DNA of 29,747 nt from Stigonema ocellatum SAG 48.90 = DSM 106950 (GCA_016903675.1 JADQBA010000112.1:1-29747), one strand, 5' to 3'. Counted from the stretch's first letter, positions 5,903 to 13,171 are shown. The notes: a model not told the origin generated them from the sequence alone. Made by a program: numbers and translations.

Positions 5903-7744
5903 ATGAGTGAATTATTCAAGGGGTTGGAGCAGTTAGTAGAATTGATGAAGACATTAGAAGAGAAAATTGATAACGGAGAGGTCAAGACGGATATGCAGAT
6001 TAACTCGCGTCCCTTGAGCAGTATTCCCCGTTATGGGAATATTCCGCGTCCCAATAATATGAGTAACGATATTGGTACTAGTCGCATCCGCACTCCATCT
6101 CCTTCTAATTCTGGTTCTGGAAATACGGCAGCACCCGACCCCATTATACCACCTAATGGTCCTCCAGATCATTCTCTGAAAAATATTGGGGGATTGAGTG
6201 AGGTACTTAAAGAGCTCAAAGAACTAATTGCTATCCCCTTAAAACGCCCTGACCTTCTCGCGAAACTTGGACTAGAACCCACACGTGGTGTACTATTAGT
6301 TGGACCCCCAGGAACTGGCAAAACTCTGACTGCTCGGGCCTTGGCTGAAGAACTCGGCGTTAACTACATCGCCCTTGTTGGTCCAGAAGTCATGAGCAAG
6401 TATTACGGTGAAGCTGAACAAAGACTGCGGGGCATCTTTGAGAAAGCAGCGAAAAATGCTCCCTGTATTATTTTCATTGATGAAATCGATAGCCTAGCTC
6501 CAGACCGCAATGCTGTGGAAGGGGAGGTTGAAAAACGCCTTGTTGCTCAACTATTGAGCCTGATGGATGGCTTTTCCAACAATCAAGGTGTCATTGTCCT
6601 TGCTGCTACGAACCGCCCCGACCATCTTGACTCTGCCCTGCGCCGTCCCGGAAGATTTGACCGTGAGGTTCAGTTTCGCATCCCAGACTGCAACGGACGC
6701 AAAGAAATCCTCCAAATTCTCGCCCGTGCTATGCCCCTCGACCAGACGGTTGACCTCGATTTTATCGCTGAGCGGGCCGTCGGATTTGTTGGAGCTGACT
6801 TGAAAGCCGTTTGTCAAAAAGCTGCTTACACAGCCTTGCGCCGCCAGGTTCCTTCCATCGAAATGCAAATTCCAGACGTGATGACGGTTAACCAATCTGA
6901 TTTTTTGCAGGCGCTCAAAGAAATCAAACCAGCAGTACTGCGAAGCGTGGAAGTTGAAGTTCCCCATATCGCTTGGGAAGATATTGGCGGTTTGGAGACG
7001 ATTAAGCAAACGCTCCGTGAATCAGTAGAAGGGGCATTACTTTATCCGGAGCTTTACCTCCAGACTAAAGCACTAGCACCAAAAGGGATCTTACTATGGG
7101 GACCACCAGGAACAGGAAAAACTCTATTGGCAAAAGCTGTAGCTTCTCAAGCCCGCGCTAATTTTATTGGCGTTAACGGTCCGGAGTTACTTAGCCGTTG
7201 GGTGGGAGCCAGTGAACAAGCCGTGCGGGAACTATTTGCTAAAGCGCGACAGGCAGAACCCTGTGTGGTATTTATTGATGAAATTGATACATTAGCTCCA
7301 GCGCGAGGAAGTTACAATGGTGATTCTGGAGTGAGCGATCGCGTCGTGGGGCAATTGCTGACCGAGTTGGATGGGTTACAGGTAGGAACAACTATTTTAG
7401 TGATTGGAGCCACGAATCGACCGGATGCTCTCGATCCAGCTTTGTTGCGATCGGGACGCCTAGATTTACAACTTAAGGTAGATTTACCTGATTTAAGCAG
7501 TCGTCTGGCCATTTTGGAAGTCCATAGCCAAGGAAGACCACTGTTGGATGTCGATTTGCAATATTGGGCAGAGATGACGAAGGGTTGGAATGGGGCTGAC
7601 TTGGTGTTACTTTGCAATCAGGCAGCTGTAGAGGCAATTCGCCGCTTTCGATCCTACGGGCAAACAGATCCTGCCGATATCAAGATTACTACTGACGATT
7701 TCAATTATGCTTATCAAGTTTTAACACAGCAACGTCCAGTTTAG
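5903..7744 (+). CDS. Cdc48/p97-like double AAA+ ATPase of the gas-vesicle cluster
   Basis: This 613-residue protein has two complete AAA modules. Walker A GPPGTGKT lies at 134-141 and 400-407, Walker B FIDEID ends at 196 and 462, and each module has the AATNRPD / GATNRPD sensor-1 strand and an arginine-bearing RPGRFDRE / RSGRLDLQ second region of homology. This is the Cdc48/p97/VAT type, which threads and unfolds protein substrates. The usual N-terminal double-psi barrel is missing. Instead there is a short amphipathic helix (1-30) and a Pro/Ser/Asn-rich linker (about 35-95). ATG 5903 has a GGAG 6 bp upstream, which favours it over an in-frame TTG at 5891. It is the last gene after gvpW and the ArsA-like ATPase. 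A role in dismantling or remodelling gas-vesicle proteins is inferred from this context only. Confidence 0.88.
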   Translation: MSELFKGLEQLVELMKTLEEKIDNGEVKTDMQINSRPLSSIPRYGNIPRPNNMSNDIGTSRIRTPSPSNSGSGNTAAPDPIIPPNGPPDHSLKNIGGLSEVLKELKELIAIPLKRPDLLAKLGLEPTRGVLLVGPPGTGKTLTARALAEELGVNYIALVGPEVMSKYYGEAEQRLRGIFEKAAKNAPCIIFIDEIDSLAPDRNAVEGEVEKRLVAQLLSLMDGFSNNQGVIVLAATNRPDHLDSALRRPGRFDREVQFRIPDCNGRKEILQILARAMPLDQTVDLDFIAERAVGFVGADLKAVCQKAAYTALRRQVPSIEMQIPDVMTVNQSDFLQALKEIKPAVLRSVEVEVPHIAWEDIGGLETIKQTLRESVEGALLYPELYLQTKALAPKGILLWGPPGTGKTLLAKAVASQARANFIGVNGPELLSRWVGASEQAVRELFAKARQAEPCVVFIDEIDTLAPARGSYNGDSGVSDRVVGQLLTELDGLQVGTTILVIGATNRPDALDPALLRSGRLDLQLKVDLPDLSSRLAILEVHSQGRPLLDVDLQYWAEMTKGWNGADLVLLCNQAAVEAIRRFRSYGQTDPADIKITTDDFNYAYQVLTQQRPV

Positions 7745-7824
7745 AAGCACTTAAGACCTACGCACTTTACACATTGACCATCATGTGCTTCGTGCGGCTT
7801 ATTAACCTAAAACTCTTGCCCTGC

Positions 7825-7934
7825 CTCGTTCCCAGGCTCTGCCTGGGAATGATATCAAGTGGGCTGCTGCCTCCCGTCAAACCGGGAGGCAGAGCCTCCA
7901 ACAAGAGCATTACAAGGCAGAGCCTTGTAACGAG
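7825..7934. repeat. Dispersed palindromic repeat, copy 1, with three hairpins
   Basis: The element is bounded by CTCGTT (7825-7830) and AACGAG (7929-7934). It contains the stems CCCAGGC/GCCTGGG (7831-7847), GCCTCCC/GGGAGGC (7869-7890) and TTACAAGGC/GCCTTGTAA (7910-7930). Its first 49 bp match 22081-22130 on the other strand, including the shared GGGCTGCTGCCTC. The first stem differs between copies by a paired change that keeps the pairing. Confidence 0.8.
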
Positions 7935-7982
7935 AGACAATTCATAGTTTGTCGTTTCTGTCAATGCGTAAGTTCTAATATC

Positions 7983-8167
7983 CAGGGCTATTTCATTCTA
8001 CACTCAATGCCAGGAACTCAAGTCGTGGCTAAGAACTACTGTCCGTTGAAACGGACAGTAGTTCGGTGAAAGTTCTAGTCGGCGGTATGCCGACTTCAGC
8101 TATTAGCCGTGCGTAATTTATTCCTAGGCATGTGGGTTGCGTTTTGCACCAATGAAATAGCCCTGCG
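7983..8167. mobile_element. MITE-like element with 15-bp terminal inverted repeats
   Basis: CAGGGCTATTTCATT at 7983-7997 is perfectly inverted at 8151-8165. The direct repeat TAATATC abuts the left end (7976-7982) and recurs 2 bp beyond the right inverted repeat (8168-8174), as expected of a 7-bp target duplication. Inside are a long stem GAACTACTGTCCG / CGGACAGTAGTTC (8033-8064) and AGTCGGC/GCCGACT (8077-8095). No coding capacity is visible, so a parent transposase would have to act in trans. The element family is not recognised. Confidence 0.6.
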
Positions 8168-8281
8168 TAATATCAAGTCCGCTTTTTTCCAATAACACTT
8201 CACATATATTTACGTATTTTTATCATTGTTTCGGGAAAGCTGAAAGAACACAATAAATAATGAAACTAAATCAATGAAAGA

Positions 8282-8314
8282 CAATCAGTGGCAGCTTAAA
8301 CCTGCCACTGATTG
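8282..8314. repeat. 13-bp perfect stem-loop
   Basis: CAATCAGTGGCAG (8282-8294) pairs perfectly with CTGCCACTGATTG (8302-8314) across a 7-nt loop. No T-tract follows on either side, so it is not a classical terminator. It may be a repeat fragment or the structured end of a transcript from the gas-vesicle side. Confidence 0.6.
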
Positions 8315-8517
8315 AAGACAAAATCAAAGATTTGGTAGAAGCAGTAAGTACCCATTTTGGGCAAGACTAAAGTCGAAGGTATTCACCTTTGACAATAATC
8401 AGTTACTTTAAGCTTTGAGCATAGCAGACTCCTGCCTTGCCCTTCGAGCAAGTCAATCCATCTACCGTTAGACATAGTCGTGAAAATGAATTGTGCGTTC
8501 GTTAAAACCCTTGGTAA

Positions 8518-8537
8518 GGGCGAACGGGCGTTCGCCC
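8518..8537. repeat. GGGCGAAC palindrome
   Basis: GGGCGAAC (8518-8525) pairs with GTTCGCCC (8530-8537) over a 4-nt loop. Palindromes of the kind GGGCGAACGGnCGTTCGCCC are dispersed in many cyanobacterial genomes. It lies 120 bp before the small membrane-protein gene at 8658 and could be in its 5' leader. Confidence 0.55.
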
Positions 8538-8657
8538 TACATCATTTCTGGAGATGTCTTTTAGAAAGAATCTAATCGTTTTTTGTCTGGAATTTCAGGG
8601 TGCGATGCTAAATTTTATTCTTTCTTAACTGACTGCATCGAGCGTCATACATCCAAC

Positions 8658-9146
8658 ATGAAAACTCTAGATAAAAATGACCATAACTCTGCTGTTGCGG
8701 AGCTTTTCGCTAACATTTCACCTGAAATAGCTGAATCTTTTAATGACGAGCAACTAGAAGTCATCAACAAAGCCTTTAGCTCTCGTCGTTGGAATCGTCA
8801 TCCCATAGACCTGCGAGTTTCAGTTCCTATTGCAGGACTACAATTTTATCTAGTTTTCGTGGCTGGTCGGGAACGGCGTTCAAAACAGCGCTTGCATTCT
8901 CAAAAAGGTCTATATCCTTTTTTGACTCCTGGTAATATTGTTTTTATCACAGGATTTTTAACTATATTATCAATTTCAAGCTTCACTGTATTCCCCTTTC
9001 TATTTTCCTCATTGACTTCTGTTTTCAGATCATCACCCTACCCAACAGCAATCCCCTGGCTAGAAAATAAAGTTGATTGTCAACATACTGGTAGATCCTG
9101 GAAAAATAACGAGTGCTTGGATTATGAACATAATCCTATGTTCTAA
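8658..9146 (+). CDS. Conserved hypothetical membrane protein (tandem paralogue 1)
   Basis: This 162-residue protein is of unknown function. It has a soluble N-terminal domain (about 1-50, with FANISPEIAESFNDEQLEVI), the sequence HPIDLRVSVPIAGLQFYLVF leading into a first membrane-associated stretch, and a basic loop GRERRSKQRL. A strongly hydrophobic segment follows (about 90-118), then a short tail with two cysteines (VDCQHTGRSWKNNECLD). ATG 8658 is preferred over an upstream in-frame TTG at 8583, because similarity to the next gene begins after it. It is clearly paralogous to 9176-9580, sharing an H-x-[IV]-D-[IL]-R-[VM]-S-[VI]-P core and a [GA]-x-E-[RK]-R-S-K-[QE]-R-L motif. I recall similar cyanobacterial proteins of no known role. 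Confidence 0.7.
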   Translation: MKTLDKNDHNSAVAELFANISPEIAESFNDEQLEVINKAFSSRRWNRHPIDLRVSVPIAGLQFYLVFVAGRERRSKQRLHSQKGLYPFLTPGNIVFITGFLTILSISSFTVFPFLFSSLTSVFRSSPYPTAIPWLENKVDCQHTGRSWKNNECLDYEHNPMF

Positions 9147-9175
9147 AGTCTACTCGAACTGATAGGAAAAGCAAC

Positions 9176-9580
9176 ATGCAACCAACAAACTCAAATAAAA
9201 AATCAGCAAAAAACGACGATTTCATGCAATGGTTTTCAACCAACATTCCTCCTCAAACAGCAGCTACCTTTAACAAGGCTCAATTAACAGCGTTAAAACA
9301 GGTATTTAGTGAGCGTGTTCCTAAGCGTCATGCTGTGGATATTAGGATGAGTATCCCATTTTTTATAAGGGGATTTTATGTAGTTTTATTACTAGGTAAG
9401 GAAAAGCGATCAAAAGAGCGTCTTTCAAATGAAATTTCCAAACCTGTCAATCGCATTTTTTTGACATTATTGGGTTTAGTGTTTATAACTTCTTTGCTTG
9501 GTTCACTCTATAAAATTACAATGATGTTGGGAGTTAATGAACATCCAGAGCAACAAATCCAACTTAAGAATTCTCAGTAG
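9176..9580 (+). CDS. Conserved hypothetical membrane protein (tandem paralogue 2)
   Basis: This 134-residue paralogue of the preceding product starts 29 bp after it, with a Shine-Dalgarno-like AGGA about 10 bp before ATG 9176. It shares the N-terminal motif (FSTNIPPQTAATFNKAQLTA), the HAVDIRMSIPFFIRGFYVVL block with a hydrophobic stretch, and the GKEKRSKERL loop, followed by one hydrophobic segment (about 96-115). It lacks the cysteine-containing tail of its neighbour. The shared block may insert as a re-entrant or first transmembrane helix. The function is unknown. Adjacency to a lytic transglycosylase gene (start 67 bp downstream) makes an envelope-related role possible but unproven. Confidence 0.7.
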   Translation: MQPTNSNKKSAKNDDFMQWFSTNIPPQTAATFNKAQLTALKQVFSERVPKRHAVDIRMSIPFFIRGFYVVLLLGKEKRSKERLSNEISKPVNRIFLTLLGLVFITSLLGSLYKITMMLGVNEHPEQQIQLKNSQ

Positions 9581-9646
9581 GGTGCAATATGGGATATAAA
9601 GATATGAGAAAAATAATTTTAGTCTATCATAGGGATTTCGAGACCC

Positions 9647-10954
9647 TTGACCAAATTCTACACCAATTTACGGATAAGTCTACCTACTGCCATCACCATC
9701 AGTCTCCCTGTGGCTTCTCTGATTCTCTTAGTACCCATACAAACTTTTGAGTATAAGGAACTCAGTCCACCAGAATGTAGGGTAACAAAGTGGGAACTAC
9801 CAGCGTCCCTTCAAACCTCCTCTCAGGATGTATCCACTCAAAAGCAAAAAGTTTTGCCACTGATACCTCTTCAGAAGTCACCTTTTCCTTGTTGCGAGAA
9901 CGATCGCTCTTGTCTGGATCAACAGATATGGGGTGAAAACAATCAACTTCCAGATAAAAAGCCACTGTTGAAGGCTATTGATCGCAGTCTGGGATATCTG
10001 CAAACTGCTGATACCGCTTACCAACAGTATCCGGTGGTGGGAATTACACGCGATCGCGTCATCAAGAGTTTACAAAGATTCCGTGAACTACTGCTCAAGT
10101 CTAATTCAGCAGCCGAACTGAATGCAGCCATTGCTAGGGAGTTTGTCTTTTACCAGTCAGTAGGGAATGACACAAAAGGTTCGGTTTTGTTCACCGCCTA
10201 TTATGAGCCACTTTACGCAGCTAGTCGCGTTCCTACACCAGAGTATCGCTATCCTATTTATCGTTTACCACCCGATCTAGATTCTTGGTCCAAACCTCAT
10301 CCTACAAGGCTGGAACTAGAAGGAGCGGACGGTTTGCAATTTTCTAAAGGTCAGTTACGTGGGCTAGAGTTGTTTTGGTTACGCGATCGCCTGGAAGCTT
10401 ACATAGCACAAATCGAAGGTTCAGCGCGACTTCAATTTCCTGATGGCACTCAAACAACAGTCGGCTATGCTGGAAATACAGCTTACCGCTACAAAAGCAT
10501 CGGCAAAGAACTAGTTAACGATGGCAAGCTACCACTACAGGGTTTGACCATGCCCATTATCCTCGATTATTTCCATAAGCATCCAGAAAATTTAAATATT
10601 TATATCCCACGCGATCCCAGCTTTGTGTTTTTTAAAGAAAACCACGGTGCGCCAGCACAAGGTTCTATCCAAGTATCACTTACAGCAGAGCGTTCCATTG
10701 CTACAGATAAATCTCTCATGCCGCCTGGTGCGTTAGCATTGATTCGCACCTCGATTCCCTTTGTCAATGCCAATGGCGACATGGAACATCGTATCGTTAG
10801 TCGCTATGTTCTTGATCAAGATACGGGAGGTGCTATTAAAGGTGCCGGTCGGGTGGATTATTTTCTAGGTACTGGTAAGGTGGCTGGCGATCGCGCTGGG
10901 GTAACAGTCAGTAATGGAAATTTATATTATTTAATTCTTCAATCTAAAAATTAA
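9647..10954 (+). CDS. mltA: Membrane-bound lytic murein transglycosylase A (MltA family)
   Basis: MltA-type enzymes cleave peptidoglycan glycan strands, forming 1,6-anhydromuramic ends, in turnover and remodelling of the cell wall. The 435-residue product begins with a hydrophobic export or anchor segment (about 12-33), followed by a Pro/Gln-rich linker. The MltA barrel (about 100-345) includes LFTAYYEPLYAASRVPTPEY and RYPIYRLPPDL. A C-terminal 3D domain carries LDQDTGGAIKGAGRVDYFLG, with the aspartates D390, D392 and D404; a conserved Asp in this motif is catalytic in the family. The only upstream start available is TTG 9647, with an AGGGA about 13 bp before it. No in-frame ATG precedes the barrel, so a non-ATG start is required. 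No lipobox cysteine is seen, unlike E. coli MltA. Confidence 0.88.
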   Translation: MTKFYTNLRISLPTAITISLPVASLILLVPIQTFEYKELSPPECRVTKWELPASLQTSSQDVSTQKQKVLPLIPLQKSPFPCCENDRSCLDQQIWGENNQLPDKKPLLKAIDRSLGYLQTADTAYQQYPVVGITRDRVIKSLQRFRELLLKSNSAAELNAAIAREFVFYQSVGNDTKGSVLFTAYYEPLYAASRVPTPEYRYPIYRLPPDLDSWSKPHPTRLELEGADGLQFSKGQLRGLELFWLRDRLEAYIAQIEGSARLQFPDGTQTTVGYAGNTAYRYKSIGKELVNDGKLPLQGLTMPIILDYFHKHPENLNIYIPRDPSFVFFKENHGAPAQGSIQVSLTAERSIATDKSLMPPGALALIRTSIPFVNANGDMEHRIVSRYVLDQDTGGAIKGAGRVDYFLGTGKVAGDRAGVTVSNGNLYYLILQSKN

Positions 10955-11228
10955 ACCTGAAGTTATGTTCCTCAAATTGGAACTACAAAAATTATTTGTC
11001 GTCATGCTGAGTTAGTTTCACTGACGTAGCGGCTAACTTCTACAAAATCGACGCCCATGAACGATCATTCACAACACAGGACGAAGATTCCTCTTCCCCA
11101 TTCCCCATTTTCACAGTGCATAAATCTGAAATTCTGTCCCTATAGCTTGTATGTAAGTGTATTACTACTTAAGCACACTAAGTGGTTGTTTCTTGGGATA
11201 CATTCGTCGTTCAGTCAGGGGGTTAAAA

Positions 11229-11678
11229 GTGATCAGGATCTTAGTTGATGCTGACCTAATATTAGAGGCTTTGATGAATCGAAACGGATTTGTAGGAGAT
11301 GTTAGCGAATTACTAGACAGAGTAGATCCACTGATACAGATGTACATAACAGATATTGGTTGGCAAAAAATCTACGCTTATGCCAGCCGTTTACGGAATA
11401 CAAATATTGCTGAGATAGTAATCAATTGGTTACAAGAAAAAATTCGCATTTGCTCTGTTGAACCCGCCATTATACAGCAAGCACGTTTATTACCTTTAAA
11501 GGATTTTGAATCTGCTGTAGAGCTAGTTTGTGTCACTTATCAGGAACTGGATGCCATTGTCACTCATAACAAAGAACTTTTTGCTGACGCTCCAAATAAG
11601 TGTTGGGTTTGGTCAGTGACAGAATTGAGATTGCGTGCAAATCTAGAGAGTCAGCTACAAGCGACTAGATTTATTTAG
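11229..11678 (+). CDS. PIN-domain protein (putative ribonuclease)
   Basis: The 149-residue product has a PIN-like fold signature. IRILVDADLILEAL at the N-terminus supplies D7 and D9, DFESAVELVCV (D92, E94) matches the second acidic cluster, and LDAIVTHNKELF (D108) is the typical final strand-Asp motif. PIN domains are metal-dependent RNases, often the toxin of VapBC pairs. GTG 11229 is chosen because GGGGG (to 11222) sits 6 bp upstream and the PIN core starts at residue 2. A longer frame exists from 11157 but adds no conserved sequence. No antitoxin-like gene is adjacent on either side, so this may be a solitary PIN protein rather than a classical toxin-antitoxin pair. Confidence 0.7.
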   Translation: MIRILVDADLILEALMNRNGFVGDVSELLDRVDPLIQMYITDIGWQKIYAYASRLRNTNIAEIVINWLQEKIRICSVEPAIIQQARLLPLKDFESAVELVCVTYQELDAIVTHNKELFADAPNKCWVWSVTELRLRANLESQLQATRFI

Positions 11679-11916
11679 TTACTAGTACACAGGGTGCGGA
11701 AATAAAGCGACAATTAAAAGTAGACAAAAAGCTTATCTACCAACCCTTCTGCCTTCACCACAGCGGCATAGCTGCCTGAGTGTTGAAAATTGAAGGTTAA
11801 ACCCTCACCGACATGAGTTGTTTCATAGCTAAGTAGGTTGGCGCAGATAGGCCTAACCCTGTAAACAAATATTAGGATGCTTCTTACCTACTAACCACGC
11901 GCCATCTGATATAATT

Positions 11917-12531
11917 CTAGCGTACAGTCACATCCATGGTGTAGTTTAAGATACCATTACCACTATTTTGTTGAGTGACATTGGTGCCAGGACCAGAGAG
12001 TTCTACATTCACTGAAGATGATGCAGGAGCATAACGGGCTGAAATTTTCACCCTTTGCGCTCCAACTGATAGAAATCGTGAAAGATTTATTTGTTCACTA
12101 TTTTTGCTAAGCCGTTTAACTACTTTACCATTGACAGCAATCTCACCCGTCAACTGATTTCCTGAGGTGTTAATGCTCAAGATGTGGGGTTGACTGAGAT
12201 TAGCTGCATTCAAATTAAATGAGTTGTGTTGAGTTCCAGATGAATCACTGGTGTTCTGGCTACTGGTAAAGCTTCGTTGGTACCCAGACCCATCAGATGA
12301 ACTGCTGCTGGAGGTCTGACTATTAGAAGAAAAGCTTCGTTGGTCACCAGACCCATCGGATGAATTGCTGCTGGAGGTTTGACTAGTAGAAGACACGTTA
12401 CTCATATCGCTATTGCTGTCTGACTTGACAGAAGAACTTTGGCTGCTGTGGGTGAAGTTCTGATGAGCAAATGCTGTGGTGAAAGTGATCAGCATTGCTA
12501 CGCCGCATACAAAAAACAGTAGATTTCTCAT
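11917..12531 (-). CDS. Secreted Ser-rich repeat protein of unknown function
   Basis: The 204-residue precursor starts with a signal peptide (MRNLLFFVCGVAMLITFTTA, cleavage near AFA-H). A low-complexity Ser/Asn/Asp region holds two 21-residue repeats (DNA 12269-12331 and 12332-12394) built on SSSDGSG-[YD]-QRSF. A C-terminal beta-rich domain of about 85 residues (HILSINTSGNQLTGEIAVNG to the end) could be an adhesin-like or subunit module. Met at 12531 is preferred over a longer frame because it begins the signal peptide. It is the last of seven - strand genes for secreted proteins (15717 down to 11917). No enzyme motif is seen and no family is recognised. A surface or matrix role is inferred from composition and neighbours. 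Confidence 0.7.
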   Translation of the reverse strand: MRNLLFFVCGVAMLITFTTAFAHQNFTHSSQSSSVKSDSNSDMSNVSSTSQTSSSNSSDGSGDQRSFSSNSQTSSSSSSDGSGYQRSFTSSQNTSDSSGTQHNSFNLNAANLSQPHILSINTSGNQLTGEIAVNGKVVKRLSKNSEQINLSRFLSVGAQRVKISARYAPASSSVNVELSGPGTNVTQQNSGNGILNYTMDVTVR

Positions 12532-12677
12532 GGCTGTATTTAGGTAGCAGCAGGTATGGGAATCAACCACCTGCTGAATTCTGTCTAGAAGATTTGGATC
12601 TAGGCAACATTGACTGCCATAACCCAAATAAAGATTCTTACTAGGAAAGATCACGTCTCCAGTATTGCAACCAAGCC

Positions 12678-12702
12678 GAATTTCCCCCTAATGGGGGAAT
12701 TC
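12678..12702. terminator. Hairpin between two secreted-protein genes
   Basis: CCCCC (12684-12688) pairs with GGGGG (12693-12697) over a TAAT loop, extended by GAATT/AATTC arms with one bulged T. It lies about 50 bp after the stop of the gene ending at 12750 and 150 bp before the start at 12531 (both - strand). It could therefore separate their transcripts. There is no T-tract. Confidence 0.4.
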
Positions 12703-12749
12703 AGAAGGCTGAAACTGGTGACGTACCCTTCTCTAGTACTATTTTAACG

Positions 12750-13154
12750 CTATCTCCTATTGATGAAAAAATTTGGGTCTTTAGATACGTCGTATACATG
12801 TATCTGAGGATTTACACGAATTCCAATATTCTTCGTGTTCACACCAGTGCGATAGTTGGGATTTCCATCTGCATATTGATTGCTGGTTCGGCTTTGTGCA
12901 CAGGTACCAGAATGACAAACTTGGTTTCCTACGCTGGTGACAGTGCCACCAACACTGTTACGACAATTTGGTCCAAAATTCTGATTGACATTATTTGTTT
13001 GATTTCCTCTTCCCTTGTGACCGTCAACTGCCACCTGTGTACCGACATCAACCGCGACGCACCCTGCCATTGCAGGGTGAGTGAGAGAAGAAATCGCTAT
13101 AGGGGATAAAGCTGAGAGCGAGAACAAGCTCAGGGAAAGTAATTTGAATTTCAT
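12750..13154 (-). CDS. Small secreted Cys-containing protein of unknown function
   Basis: This 134-residue precursor has a signal peptide to about residue 30 (MKFKLLSLSLFSLSALSPIA, cleavage near AMA-G). The mature part is Asn/Gln/Gly-rich (GNQTNNVNQNFGPN) and has four cysteines: one at its first residues (GCVAV), one in GPNC and two in VCHSGTC, compatible with two disulphides after export. The C-terminus has IGIRVNPQIHVYDVSKDP. Met at 13154 is the natural signal-peptide start. The next gene upstream (13537-13172) ends 17 bp before it, so the two are probably cotranscribed. I recognise no family. Confidence 0.65.
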   Translation of the reverse strand: MKFKLLSLSLFSLSALSPIAISSLTHPAMAGCVAVDVGTQVAVDGHKGRGNQTNNVNQNFGPNCRNSVGGTVTSVGNQVCHSGTCAQSRTSNQYADGNPNYRTGVNTKNIGIRVNPQIHVYDVSKDPNFFINRR

Positions 13155-13171
13155 GGTTGTTTTCTCGTGAA

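Larger units (their letters stand above)
7745..8657. other. Hairpin-rich non-coding region after the gas-vesicle cluster
   Basis: About 900 bp contain no gene I can support. The stretch is instead packed with palindromes: three hairpins in the repeat 7825-7934, two inside the MITE-like element 7983-8167, a 13-bp stem at 8282-8314 and an 8-bp stem at 8518-8537. No Rho-independent terminator with a clean T-tract stands out directly after the AAA+ gene. Confidence 0.75.

Noticed and set aside
7983..8167. Complete insertion sequence
   Set aside because: No transposase reading frame fits in 185 bp, so only a non-autonomous element can be claimed.
8583..8657. N-terminal extension of the first small membrane protein from TTG 8583
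   Set aside because: The extra 25 residues have no counterpart in the paralogue, and the ATG at 8658 fits the start of similarity.
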